A stretch of 64,000 nucleotides of DNA, taken from Streptomyces sp. CB02414 (GTDB lineage Bacteria > Actinomycetota > Actinomycetes > Streptomycetales > Streptomycetaceae). The translations under genes were made by a program, and so were the position numbers. Under the pieces are notes generated by a model that ran no database searches, had not been told where the DNA came from, and saw nothing but the letters and a program-made list of their open reading frames with translations. The stretch lies in the NCBI RefSeq assembly GCF_001905385.1, contig NZ_LIPF01000011.1:124001-188000 (forward strand), written 5' to 3'. Of the stretch, positions 43,653 to 51,006 are shown in pieces; the stretch's first letter is position 1, and each line of letters opens with the position of its first letter.

Positions 43653-43856
43653 ATGCAGGCGACCGCTTACACGTACGACCCGGAAGAGCGCAGCGGGCAG
43701 GTGCTGCTCGACGACGGCACACCGGTGCCCTTCGACGCGGCGGCGTTCGACGCGGGGGGCCTGCGGCTGCTGCGGCCCGGGCAGCGGGTACGGATCGAGA
43801 CCGAGGGCTCGGGCGCGGAGCGCAGGGTCACGCTGGTGACGTTGCAGACGTTCTGA
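43653..43856 (+). CDS. Small cold-shock/OB-fold-like protein
   Basis: A 67-residue protein (MQATAYTYDPEERSGQVLLD, then GLRLLRPGQRVRIETEGSG). Its length and alternating pattern of short beta strands suggest an OB-type barrel similar to cold-shock proteins. The RNP1/RNP2 aromatic motifs of true CspA proteins are absent. It starts nine bases after cofC and is probably co-transcribed with it. Function is unknown. Confidence 0.72.
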   Translation: MQATAYTYDPEERSGQVLLDDGTPVPFDAAAFDAGGLRLLRPGQRVRIETEGSGAERRVTLVTLQTF

Positions 43857-43938
43857 CCGGACGCGCGGGAGCTCTGACGGCCGGGCGCGGCAGATGTGAC
43901 GACGGCCGGAGGGCCGGATGCGCTGACGGCCGGGCTCC

Positions 43939-44012
43939 GCAGGCCATTCCGACCGACCAGGCACCGCAGGCCACTCCGACCCGCCAGGCACCACAGGCCG
44001 TTCTGACCGGCC
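43939..44012. repeat. 27-bp tandem repeat, about 2.7 copies
   Basis: Copies start at 43939, 43966 and 43993 and share GCAGGCC-NN-TCCGACC-NN-CCAGGCACC with a few substitutions. They lie in the 290-bp gap between the small OB-like gene and hupS, where I see no gene. The length is a multiple of three, but the translations are low-complexity. Confidence 0.7.
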
Positions 44013-44072
44013 CCGCGGCGTCGCGGGCTCCCTTCTCCCGGCCGGGCACCGCGCCCGTCGCGCACACGCCGC

Positions 44073-44101
44073 GGGCCGGACTCCGAGAGGGAGTCCGGCC
44101 C
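44073..44101 (-). terminator. Terminator of hupS
   Basis: A perfect 12-bp stem (GGGCCGGACTCC, 44073-44084, with 44090-44101) and loop GAGAG, 45 nt after the hupS stop codon. Confidence 0.8.
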
Positions 44102-44146
44102 GGCGCGTGAGTGCCCGTGCGGCCTGCCGCGTGCCGCGTGCCGCTG

Positions 44147-44806
44147 CTACTTCTTGCGGGCGGTGGCCTTCTTGGCGGTGGTCTTGCGGGCGGTCGACTT
44201 CTTGGCCGGAGCCTTCTTCGCCGTCGCCTTCTTGGTGGCGGGGGCCTTCTTGGCCGTGGTCTTCTTCGCCGCCGCGGTGGTCTTGGCGGTGGACTTCTTG
44301 GCGGGAGCCTTCTTCGCCGTCGCCGTCTTCGCCGCCCCGGTGGTCTTCTTCGCGGTGGTCTTCTTCGCCGCCGCGGTCGTCTTCTTGGCCGCGCCCGTGG
44401 TCTTCTTCGCGGCGCCCGTGGCCTTCTTGGCGGCGGCCTTCTTGCCCGCGGCCTTGGAGATGGTGGGCGGCGGACCGGACAGGCTGCCCTTGGGGGCCTT
44501 CTTGACCGCGATGTCGTTCTTCGGAAGCTTCTTCGAGCCGCTCACCAGGTCCTTGAAGCCCTGACCCGCGCGGAAGCGCGGCACGGACGTCTTCTTGACC
44601 CGTACCCGCTCACCCGTCTGCGGGTTGCGGGCGTAACGGGCCGGGCGGTCGACCTTCTCGAAGGAACCGAAGCCGGTGACCGAGACCCGGTCGCCCGCGA
44701 CCACTGCGCGGACGAGTGCGTCCAGGACCGCGTCGACAGCGTCGGCGGCCTGCTGGCGACCGCCCAGCTTGTCGGCAATCGCTTCTACGAGCTGCGCCTT
44801 GTTCAC
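44147..44806 (-). CDS. hupS: Lysine-rich HU-like nucleoid protein HupS
   Basis: A nucleoid-associated protein specific to sporulating actinobacteria. Residues 1-90 are a normal HU domain (MNKAQLVEAIADKLGGRQQA, VTGFGSFEKVDRPARYARNP). Residues about 100-219 are a tail of repeated Lys/Ala/Thr motifs (KKATGAAKKTTGAAKK, KKAPAKKSTAKTT) resembling histone H1. In S. coelicolor HupS compacts spore chromosomes. Codon bias and repeat content in the tail are extreme but typical. A good promoter (44858-44886) lies 52 nt before the start codon. Confidence 0.95.
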   Translation of the reverse strand: MNKAQLVEAIADKLGGRQQAADAVDAVLDALVRAVVAGDRVSVTGFGSFEKVDRPARYARNPQTGERVRVKKTSVPRFRAGQGFKDLVSGSKKLPKNDIAVKKAPKGSLSGPPPTISKAAGKKAAAKKATGAAKKTTGAAKKTTAAAKKTTAKKTTGAAKTATAKKAPAKKSTAKTTAAAKKTTAKKAPATKKATAKKAPAKKSTARKTTAKKATARKK

Positions 44807-44857
44807 GTCTTCCCCTTCGGAGACATCGCCAGAACGAATCTGTTCAAGCTTTTTCGC

Positions 44858-44886
44858 ACGTTAGGCAGATATATACCGCAAATCAA
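44858..44886 (-). promoter_or_regulatory. hupS promoter (TTGATT-N17-TAACGT)
   Basis: On the minus strand TTGATT (44881-44886) and TAACGT (44858-44863) are separated by 17 bp that include TATATAT. This is the most A+T-rich promoter-like segment in the window and fits the Streptomyces vegetative consensus. Confidence 0.65.
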
Positions 44887-44943
44887 ACACGAAACGGGCT
44901 AATCACCCTTGTGCCGCAACGGACTCGGGCAGCCCCGGCCTGT

Positions 44944-45174
44944 TCAGCCGTCCTCTTCGGGGAAGCGACCCTCGTCGAGGTCCGCGATGAACCGCTCCAG
45001 ACGCCGTTCCGCACCGGCGAGATCGTGTTTGGCCGCGGCCGTAATGACCAGCAGCTTCCGGGTCAGCGCCATCCGTACGCCCTCCGGGACTTGCAGTGCG
45101 CGCACTGTTGTGTGCGCTTCCTTGAGCCGGGACGCGACCGCCGCATAGAGCTGGAGTTGGCCGTCGTGTTCCAT
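44944..45174 (-). CDS. Small helical protein of unknown function
   Basis: A 76-residue protein starting MEHDGQLQLYAAVASRLKEA and continuing TTVRALQVPEGVRMALTRKLLVITAAAKHDL, ending FIADLDEGRFPEEDG. It appears fully alpha-helical and soluble. The ATG at 45174 is chosen because the upstream frame is poor in coding character. It lies between hupS and the leuD terminator on the minus strand. I do not recognise a family name. Confidence 0.68.
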   Translation of the reverse strand: MEHDGQLQLYAAVASRLKEAHTTVRALQVPEGVRMALTRKLLVITAAAKHDLAGAERRLERFIADLDEGRFPEEDG

Positions 45175-45357
45175 GCACAGATTGTGCCATCTGGGGCGAG
45201 TTGTCGCCTGCGCAGGGGGCAACTGCCGCCTCGGACGGCCATCCGGCCACACCCGGAAACCGCGCCTCCAGAACCCGCGTACCCCGGCAACCACGCCTCC
45301 AACCAGGCAAGTTGACAGCCACAGCCGTGACACGCACACGCGCGCGAACGCAGAAAA

Positions 45358-45394
45358 GGCTGTACCCCCGATCGGGCCGATCGGGGGTACAGCC
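45358..45394 (-). terminator. Intrinsic terminator of leuCD
   Basis: An 18-nt arm (45358-45375) is exactly complementary to 45377-45394 (central loop effectively CGGGCCG). It is followed on the minus strand by TTTTC. It starts 57 nt after leuD. Confidence 0.9.
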
Positions 45395-45450
45395 GGGGTG
45401 TTGGATGGCCGAAACTCGACCTTGCCGGGGCCCTTGAGGAGGCCCTGCCG

Positions 45451-46044
45451 TCAGGCCTGGAGCGTCTGCGGCTTGAACGACGGGCGCTTCGCCTCGTACG
45501 CGGCGATGTCCGCCTCGTTCTGGAGGGTGATCGAGATGTCGTCCAGCCCGTTCAGCAGCCGCCAGCGGGAGTTCTCGTCCAGCTCGAAGGAGGCGGTGAC
45601 GCCCTCCGCGCGGACCTCACGGGCCTGGAGGTCGACCGTGACCTCGGCCTGCGGGTCGTTCTCCGTCAGCTCCCACAGCGCGTCCACGACCTTCTGGTCG
45701 AGAACCACGGTGAGCAGCCCGTTCTTCAGCGAGTTGCCGCGGAAGATGTCGGCGAAGCGGGAGGAGATCACGGCCTTGAAGCCGTAGTTCTGCAGCGCCC
45801 AGACGGCGTGCTCACGGGAGGAGCCGGTGCCGAAGTCGGGGCCGGCGACCAGGACCGTGGCGCCCGCGCGCTCGGGCCGGTTGAGCACGAACTCCGGGTC
45901 CTTGCGCCAGGCCTCGAACAGCCCGTCCTCGAACCCGTCCCGCGTCACCTTCTTGAGCCAGTGGGCGGGGATGATCTGGTCGGTGTCGACGTTGGAGCGG
46001 CGCAGCGGGACGGCCCGGCCGGTGTGGGTGGTGAATGCTTCCAT
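45451..46044 (-). CDS. leuD: 3-isopropylmalate dehydratase small subunit
   Basis: The swivel-domain subunit of isopropylmalate isomerase in leucine synthesis. The 197-residue product begins MEAFTTHTGRAVPLRRSNVD and contains TDQIIPAHWLKK and GPDFGTGSSREHAVWALQNYG, the substrate-binding loop. It follows leuC with a five-base gap and shares its operator region upstream of leuC. A strong terminator follows. Confidence 0.96.
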   Translation of the reverse strand: MEAFTTHTGRAVPLRRSNVDTDQIIPAHWLKKVTRDGFEDGLFEAWRKDPEFVLNRPERAGATVLVAGPDFGTGSSREHAVWALQNYGFKAVISSRFADIFRGNSLKNGLLTVVLDQKVVDALWELTENDPQAEVTVDLQAREVRAEGVTASFELDENSRWRLLNGLDDISITLQNEADIAAYEAKRPSFKPQTLQA

Positions 46045-46049
46045 GGCTC

Positions 46050-47477
46050 TCAGACTCCAGCGGGCGTGGGGACGTCGGCGGCGAGGTCGGCCGGGGAGGC
46101 CAGGTGGCCCAGGACCGCCGTCGCGGCGGCGACCTGCGGCGACACCAGGTGGGTGCGGCCGCCCTTGCCCTGCCGCCCCTCGAAGTTGCGGTTGGAGGTG
46201 GACGCGGAGCGCTCACCGGGGGCGAGCTGGTCCGGGTTCATGCCCAGGCACATCGAGCAGCCCGCGTGCCGCCATTCGGCGCCGGCCTCCTTGAAGACCA
46301 CGTCCAGGCCCTCGGAGACGGCCTGCAGACCCACCCGCGCGGACCCGGGGACGACCAGCATGCGTACGCCGTCGGCGACTTTGCGGCTGCGGACGATCTC
46401 GGCGGCGGCGCGCAGGTCCTCGATGCGGCCGTTGGTGCACGAACCTACGAAGACGGTGTCCACCTTGATGGAGCGCAGCGGCTGTCCGGCCTCCAATCCC
46501 ATGTACTCCAGGGCCTTTTCGGCGGCGAAGCGCTCCGAGGCGTCTTCGTACGAAGCCGGGTCGGGGACGGCGGCGGACAGCGGCGCGCCCTGGCCCGGGT
46601 TGGTGCCCCAGGTGACGAACGGCGACAGCTCGGCGGCCTCGATGACCACCTCCGCGTCGAACTCGGCGTCGTCGTCGGTGCGCAGCGTGCTCCAGTACTC
46701 GACGGCCGCATCCCAGTCGGCGCCCTCGGGGGCGTGCGGGCGGCCCTGGAGGTAGGCGAAGGTGGTCTCGTCGGGGGCGATCATGCCCGCGCGGGCACCG
46801 GCCTCGATGGACATGTTGCAGATGGTCATGCGGGCCTCCATCGAGAGCTTCTCGATGGCCTCGCCCCGGTACTCCAGGACGTAGCCCTGGCCGCCGCCGG
46901 TACCGATCTTCGCGATGATCGCGAGGATCAGGTCCTTGGCCGTGACACCCTCGGGCAGTTCCCCGTTGACGGTGATCGCCATGGTCTTCGGGCGGGCCAT
47001 GGGCAGCGTCTGGGTGGCCAGCACGTGCTCGACCTGGGAGGTGCCGATACCGAACGCCAGCGCGCCGAACGCGCCGTGCGTGGAGGTGTGCGAGTCGCCG
47101 CAGACCACGGTGGTGCCGGGCTGGGTCAGGCCCAGCTGCGGGCCGACGACGTGCACGACGCCCTGCTCGACGTCGCCCAGCGGGTGCAGCCGGACGCCGA
47201 AGTCCGCGCAGTTCTTGCGCAGCGTCTCCAGCTGGGCCCGGGAGACCGGGTCCGCGATGGGCTTGTCGATGTCGAGGGTCGGGGTGTTGTGGTCCTCGGT
47301 GGCGATGGTCAGGTCGAGCCGGCGCACGGGGCGGCCGCTCTTGCGGAGGCCGTCGAAGGCCTGCGGGCTGGTCACCTCGTGCAGCAGGTGCAGATCGATG
47401 AAGAGGAGGTCGGGCTCGCCCTCGGCGCGCCGGACGACGTGGTCGTCCCAGACCTTCTCCGCGAGTGTCCTACCCAT
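46050..47477 (-). CDS. leuC: 3-isopropylmalate dehydratase large subunit
   Basis: The [4Fe-4S] catalytic subunit, 475 residues from ATG 47477 (MGRTLAEKVWDDHVVRRAEG). Aconitase-family motifs include VCGDSHTSTHGAFGALAFG, VGSCTNGRIEDLRAAAEIV (first cluster cysteine) and HAGCSMCLGMNPDQL (second and third). The start has GAAGGGAAAG upstream. It is divergent from ndgR. In S. coelicolor NdgR controls leuCD from the shared intergenic region. Confidence 0.96.
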   Translation of the reverse strand: MGRTLAEKVWDDHVVRRAEGEPDLLFIDLHLLHEVTSPQAFDGLRKSGRPVRRLDLTIATEDHNTPTLDIDKPIADPVSRAQLETLRKNCADFGVRLHPLGDVEQGVVHVVGPQLGLTQPGTTVVCGDSHTSTHGAFGALAFGIGTSQVEHVLATQTLPMARPKTMAITVNGELPEGVTAKDLILAIIAKIGTGGGQGYVLEYRGEAIEKLSMEARMTICNMSIEAGARAGMIAPDETTFAYLQGRPHAPEGADWDAAVEYWSTLRTDDDAEFDAEVVIEAAELSPFVTWGTNPGQGAPLSAAVPDPASYEDASERFAAEKALEYMGLEAGQPLRSIKVDTVFVGSCTNGRIEDLRAAAEIVRSRKVADGVRMLVVPGSARVGLQAVSEGLDVVFKEAGAEWRHAGCSMCLGMNPDQLAPGERSASTSNRNFEGRQGKGGRTHLVSPQVAAATAVLGHLASPADLAADVPTPAGV

Positions 47478-47643
47478 CGCTTTCCCTTCGGCCGGCGACA
47501 ACGCGACGGCCCAACTAGAGATCTTGGGGAAGCGGCGCCCGCACCCCTGTGTTTCCGGGCAACCGCCACCAGGCCCTTTCGTCACGGGCCGCTGTGACTT
47601 CCTGCCATCAAGAGTGGCGGGTTCCACGGAAAATTGAACTTGC

Positions 47644-47660
47644 GTTTCACAGAGTGAGAC
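47644..47660. promoter_or_regulatory. Candidate NdgR operator between leuC and ndgR
   Basis: A 17-bp imperfect palindrome, GTTTCAC-AGA-GTGAGAC, with one mismatched pair, 14 bp upstream of the ndgR ATG. Its position fits both autoregulation and control of the divergent leuCD operon. The assignment to NdgR is inferred. Confidence 0.5.
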
Positions 47661-47674
47661 GGGAGTATCGTTTC

Positions 47675-48391
47675 ATGGACAACAGTAGCGGCGTCGGCGT
47701 TCTGGACAAGGCGGCCCTCGTCCTGAGCGCTCTGGAGTCCGGCCCGGCCACCCTCGCGGGACTGGTCGCGGCGACCGGACTGGCACGACCCACGGCCCAC
47801 CGCCTGGCCGTGGCACTGGAACACCACCGCATGGTGGCGCGCGACATGCAGGGCCGTTTCATTCTCGGCCCGCGCCTGGCCGAACTGGCCGCGGCGGCCG
47901 GTGAGGACCGCCTGCTCGCCACGGCGGGCCCGGTGCTCACCCACCTCCGTGACGTGACGGGCGAGAGCGCCCAGCTCTACCGCCGCCAGGGCGACATGCG
48001 CATCTGCGTCGCGGCGGCCGAGCGTCTGTCCGGTCTCAGGGACACGGTCCCGGTCGGCTCCACGCTCACGATGAAGGCCGGTTCCTCGGCGCAGATCCTC
48101 ATGGCCTGGGAGGAGCCCGAGCGCCTCCACCGGGGTCTGCAGGGCGCCCGCTTCACGGCGACGGCGCTGTCCGGCGTGCGGCGCCGGGGCTGGGCCCAGT
48201 CGATCGGCGAGCGCGAGCCGGGCGTCGCGTCCGTCTCCGCGCCCGTGCGCGGCCCCTCGAACCGCGTGGTGGCCGCCGTCTCCGTCTCCGGCCCCATCGA
48301 GCGCCTCACCCGCCACCCGGGCCGCATGCACGCCCAGGCGATCATCGACGCCGCCGGCCGCCTCTCCGAGGCCCTGCGCCGCTCGGGCTGA
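47675..48391 (+). CDS. ndgR: IclR-family regulator NdgR
   Basis: A 238-residue transcription regulator of branched-chain amino-acid (leucine) metabolism, known in S. coelicolor to bind the leuC upstream region and to affect antibiotic production. The N-terminal winged helix (ATLAGLVAATGLARPTAHRLAVALEHH) is followed by the IclR effector domain (LGPRLAELAAAAGEDRLLAT, SVSAPVRGPSNRVVAAVSVSGP). The ATG at 47675 follows GGGAG at short distance. It is divergent from leuCD with 197 bp between them. Confidence 0.93.
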   Translation: MDNSSGVGVLDKAALVLSALESGPATLAGLVAATGLARPTAHRLAVALEHHRMVARDMQGRFILGPRLAELAAAAGEDRLLATAGPVLTHLRDVTGESAQLYRRQGDMRICVAAAERLSGLRDTVPVGSTLTMKAGSSAQILMAWEEPERLHRGLQGARFTATALSGVRRRGWAQSIGEREPGVASVSAPVRGPSNRVVAAVSVSGPIERLTRHPGRMHAQAIIDAAGRLSEALRRSG

Positions 48392-48417
48392 CCCTGCCCG
48401 GGTACGCGACCGGGAAC

Positions 48418-48445
48418 GGGCCCGCCTCAACGCCGCGGCGGGCCC
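48418..48445 (+). terminator. Terminator of ndgR
   Basis: GGGCCCGCC (48418-48426) pairs perfectly with GGCGGGCCC (48437-48445), 26 nt after the ndgR stop codon. Confidence 0.7.
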
Positions 48446-48466
48446 TCCCCTGACGCACGGCCGCGG

Positions 48467-48862
48467 TCAGGCCGTACTCACCGCGTGTTCACGCCCTTTC
48501 GGCCCCGCCCGCTTCCCCGACCGGTGCGCGAACCGGTCCTCGGCCCGTCTGCCCCGCCGCTCCAGCGGTACCCGGCCGTGTGCCGCGGCGAGCTCGAAGG
48601 GCGGCATGTCCGCGTAGACCGACTCGCAGGCCCCTCCGGCACGACGTACGCCTCGTGCCACAGCCCCACGTGCCCGCGCACCTTCCGCGCCCGCTCCTTG
48701 CGGCTGACGAACGCCCACGCCCGGTGGTGGAACATGTCGGGCGAGTGGGCGTACCGGTAGAGCTTCTCCCAGGACCGGCAGCCAGTGGTGCACCGCCCAG
48801 AAGCGGTTGATCCGCATGCCGATGAGCAGGACGACCACGTCGCCCTCGGCGGGCCGGACCAT
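48467..48862 (-). pseudogene. DUF4188-type gene with internal deletion and frameshift
   Basis: The minus strand starts plausibly (MVRPAEGDVVVLLIGMRINR, then FWAVHHWLP). At about 48775-48785 another frame takes over with RSWEKLYRYAHSPDMFHHRA..VGLWHEAYVVPEG. After a four-base run at 48631-48634 the first frame resumes with CESVYADMPPFELAAAHGRV. Intact DUF4188 proteins carry some 35-40 residues between HHWLP and RSWEKLY, so a deletion has removed them. One extra base in the run would restore the second junction. The gene cannot make a normal product. The family is of unknown, possibly oxygenase-like, function. Confidence 0.65.
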
Positions 48863-49103
48863 CTGGCTCGGCGCGGCGCTGCGGGCGCTGCCGCGGGCGG
48901 AGGTGGACCGGCTGGACTACCCGTGGGACGCGGAACCGATGGCACCGTACGGGCAGTTGATGCACGAGGTGGCCCGCAGGGATCTGGACTTCATGGAGAG
49001 CCACGGCTCGGAGGCGGAGAAGGCGGGCGCTGCACCGGCTGGCGCAGGAGGAGTCGGCACGGCGGTAAGGCGTCGAGTGAACGCCGAAGGGGCTCCCGCC
49101 TGA
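48852..49103 (+). pseudogene. 5'-truncated gene remnant, C-terminal fragment
   Basis: From about 48852 the plus strand encodes coding-like sequence RTIWLGAALRALPRAEVDRL, then YPWDAEPMAPYGQLMHEVAR and DLDFMESHGSEAEKAG, to a stop at 49103. The codons before 48852 are antisense to the start of the DUF4188 gene, so no natural start or N-terminal domain is left. I think this is the C-terminal end of a regulator or enzyme whose 5' part was lost in a deletion abutting the DUF4188 gene. The family is not recognised. Confidence 0.4.
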
Positions 49104-49119
49104 GCGGGAGCCCCTTCGG
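49084..49119 (-). terminator. Terminator of the tRNA array
   Basis: A perfect 16-bp stem (CCGAAGGGGCTCCCGC, 49084-49099, with 49104-49119) and a CTGA loop, 8 nt beyond the last tRNA-Glu on the minus strand. Confidence 0.9.
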
Positions 49120-49126
49120 ACTCGTG

Positions 49127-49199
49127 TACCCCCGACCGGATTCGAACCGGCGCTACCGCCTTGAGAGGGCGGCGTGCTAGGCCGCTACACAACGGGGGC
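49127..49199 (-). tRNA. tRNA-Glu (anticodon CTC), copy 3 in transcription order
   Basis: A 73-nt cloverleaf with GCCCCCG acceptor strand, anticodon loop CTCTCAA, T-arm GGTTCGAATCC and discriminator A. CCA is not encoded. It reads GAG codons. Confidence 0.96.
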
Positions 49200-49243
49200 G
49201 TGGATCTCGCAAGCGTTTCATGCTGAACCGCCGCTGATCCGAG

Positions 49244-49315
49244 CTGGTCTACCAGGACTCGAACCTAGACTAACTGAACCAGAATCAGTCGTGCTGCCAA
49301 TTACACCATAGACCA
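49244..49315 (-). tRNA. tRNA-Gln (anticodon CTG), copy 2
   Basis: A 72-nt cloverleaf with acceptor TGGTCTA/TAGACCA, anticodon loop TTCTGGT between ACTGA and TCAGT, and discriminator G. It differs from the other tRNA-Gln mainly in the acceptor and T stems. Confidence 0.95.
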
Positions 49316-49335
49316 ATGTGGTTTAGACCAGTTTG

Positions 49336-49408
49336 TACCCCCGACCGGATTCGAACCGGCGCTACCGCCTTGAGAGGGCGGCGTGCTAGGCCGCTACACA
49401 ACGGGGGC
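49336..49408 (-). tRNA. tRNA-Glu (anticodon CTC), copy 2
   Basis: Identical over 73 nt to the tRNA-Glu at 49127-49199. Short unrelated spacers on each side suggest processing from one precursor. Confidence 0.96.
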
Positions 49409-49437
49409 CCTAGCGATCATCTCGTGAGAGATCACCG

Positions 49438-49510
49438 TACCCCCGACCGGATTCGAACCGGCGCTACCGCCTTGAGAGGGCGGCGTGCTAGGCCGCTACA
49501 CAACGGGGGC
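49438..49510 (-). tRNA. tRNA-Glu (anticodon CTC), copy 1
   Basis: Third identical copy of the 73-nt tRNA-Glu, 29 bp upstream of copy 2 in transcription order. Confidence 0.96.
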
Positions 49511-49549
49511 CTTGCGGATGTTCTCCGCGGCGCAGATAAGCTCTGCGAG

Positions 49550-49621
49550 CTGGCCTACCTGGACTCGAACCAAGACTAACTGAACCAGAATCAGTCGTGC
49601 TGCCAATTACACCATAGGCCA
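49550..49621 (-). tRNA. tRNA-Gln (anticodon CTG), copy 1
   Basis: A 72-nt cloverleaf with acceptor TGGCCTA/TAGGCCA, anticodon CTG and discriminator G. It is the first gene of the Gln-Glu-Glu-Gln-Glu array. Confidence 0.95.
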
Positions 49622-49713
49622 CTGGAACGCAAGCCCCTGAGGGGATCTTGTTCTAGCTTTGCGCTTCCGGTTCCCGGCCTTTCGGCCCGCTCCCCGGCGG
49701 CGCAGGAAGAACA

Positions 49714-50448
49714 TTACCCGAAGGTGGACGGGGCTCCAAAACGAGTATCGGCACCGAGGAGCGCCGGGAGTTCGGACAGGGACGCGATACGGCGTGGTCC
49801 GGCGGGCGGGTCGAGGGTCGCGTACGCGCCGCCGCGGTCGATCCACACCGACAGCAGCCCGGCTTCGGCGGCGCCGCGGCCGTCGATCTCCGGGTGGTCG
49901 CCGACGTACGCGACCTCCTGCGGGGCGAGGGAGAGGGCGTCGCAGGCTGCGAGGAAGGCGTCGGGCTCGGGCTTGGAGACGCCCAGCTCGGCGGCGCACA
50001 GGATGGCCTCGAAGCGGTCGTGCACGCCGAGGACGCGCAGCTTGCGGTCCTGGACGGTGAGGCTGGAGTTGGAGAGCACCGCGTGCCGGTGGCTGTCGGC
50101 GAGAGCGTCCAGGACGGGCATCACGTCCGGGAAGAGGGACCAGGCGGCCTCGTAGTGCGTGACGTAGCGCTGGAACCAGCCGTCGGCCTCGGTGTCGGTC
50201 AGCTCCGGCCAGCCCAGGAAGACCCGGGTACGGTCGCGGCGCTGTGTGACGAAGTCGACTTCACCGGCCGCGAATCTCGCCCACTGCCGGTCGGTGATCT
50301 CCCGCCAGCGCACGAGGGCCTCCTCGGCCGTCCCGTACCCGGCGAGCAGCCCCTCGGCGACCAGGTGGGCGCGCATGCCCTCGCGGTCGGCGGTGGTGTA
50401 GTCGAAGAGGGTGTCGTCGACGTCCCAGACCACGGCTTTGATCGGCAT
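49714..50448 (-). CDS. HAD-family hydrolase
   Basis: A 244-residue haloacid-dehalogenase-type phosphatase. Motif I, VVWDVDDTLFDYTTADREGM, contains the nucleophile and acid/base Asp pair. Motif II is the LSNSSL segment, motif III includes the lysine in SKPEPDAFLAACDAL, and motif IV is YVGDHPEIDGRGAAEAGL. A C1-type helical cap lies between motifs I and II. The substrate is unknown. It lies between the tRNA array and the RidA-like gene on the same strand. Confidence 0.9.
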   Translation of the reverse strand: MPIKAVVWDVDDTLFDYTTADREGMRAHLVAEGLLAGYGTAEEALVRWREITDRQWARFAAGEVDFVTQRRDRTRVFLGWPELTDTEADGWFQRYVTHYEAAWSLFPDVMPVLDALADSHRHAVLSNSSLTVQDRKLRVLGVHDRFEAILCAAELGVSKPEPDAFLAACDALSLAPQEVAYVGDHPEIDGRGAAEAGLLSVWIDRGGAYATLDPPAGPRRIASLSELPALLGADTRFGAPSTFG

Positions 50449-50504
50449 GGGGCCAGCCTAGGGCGTACGGACGGTGGGCGCCCTGGAGTCGGCGCACACG
50501 GCCC

Positions 50505-50900
50505 CTACTGGGCGGCGAGGCCCTCGATCTCGACGAGCATCCGCGGGTCGGACAGCGCCCGGACCTCGGCCAGCAGGCTGGCGGGGCGGCAGTCCGCGGC
50601 GGCCAGCTCGTCCAGTACGGCGTCGTAGTGGGCCGTGACCGCCTCGATGTCGACGGTGAGGATCCTGACCTGCACGAGGTCGCTCAGGGTGAACCCGGCC
50701 TTGTCCAGCGTCTCGGCCAGGCGCCGGAAGGTCAGCCGGAGCTGGCCGCGGACGTCGCCCACGGCGGCGATGCCGCCCTCGTCGTCCCGGGCCTCGTGAC
50801 CGGCGACCACGAGCCAGCGCCGGGGCTGTTCGACGAGTACGGCCCGGCTGTAGGCCAGGCGGTCCCCGATGAAGCGTGGGTCGATGTCCTCGCGGTGCAT
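50505..50900 (-). CDS. RidA/YjgF/UK114-family protein
   Basis: A 131-residue RidA-fold protein. Pieces in order are RLAYSRAVLVEQPRRWLVVA, VRGQLRLTFRRLAETLDKAG, LSDLVQVRILTVDIEAVTAH and a C-terminal LLAEVRALSDPRMLVEIEGLA. True RidA enzymes deaminate reactive 2-aminoacrylate and have a conserved Arg near the C-terminus (here in LAEVRAL). Some clade members lack activity, so the reaction is not certain. It lies between gltX and the HAD gene. Confidence 0.87.
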   Translation of the reverse strand: MHREDIDPRFIGDRLAYSRAVLVEQPRRWLVVAGHEARDDEGGIAAVGDVRGQLRLTFRRLAETLDKAGFTLSDLVQVRILTVDIEAVTAHYDAVLDELAAADCRPASLLAEVRALSDPRMLVEIEGLAAQ

Positions 50901-50961
50901 GCCGTCAGTTTGCGAGGGCTTCGCTGACTGCGCCGGTCGGAGGGACCCGGGCGGGGTACGG

Positions 50962-50993
50962 GAAGGGCGGCGCCCGTATGGACGCCGCCCTTC
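50962..50993 (-). terminator. Terminator of gltX
   Basis: GAAGGGCGGCG (50962-50972) pairs perfectly with CGCCGCCCTTC (50983-50993) around a 10-nt loop, 14 nt beyond the gltX stop codon. Confidence 0.8.
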
Positions 50994-51006
50994 ATACGTG
51001 CTGCGG

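Noticed and set aside
44154..44564. Plus-strand frame with hydrophobic repeats
   Set aside because: It is the antisense of the Lys/Ala/Thr-rich HupS tail, which gives an artificial Phe/Ala/Val pattern.
49316..49579. Open frame across the tRNA array with repeated CTPDRIRTGATALRGRRARPLHN-type translation (shown only in part)
   Set aside because: The repeat is simply the antisense of two identical tRNA-Glu genes.
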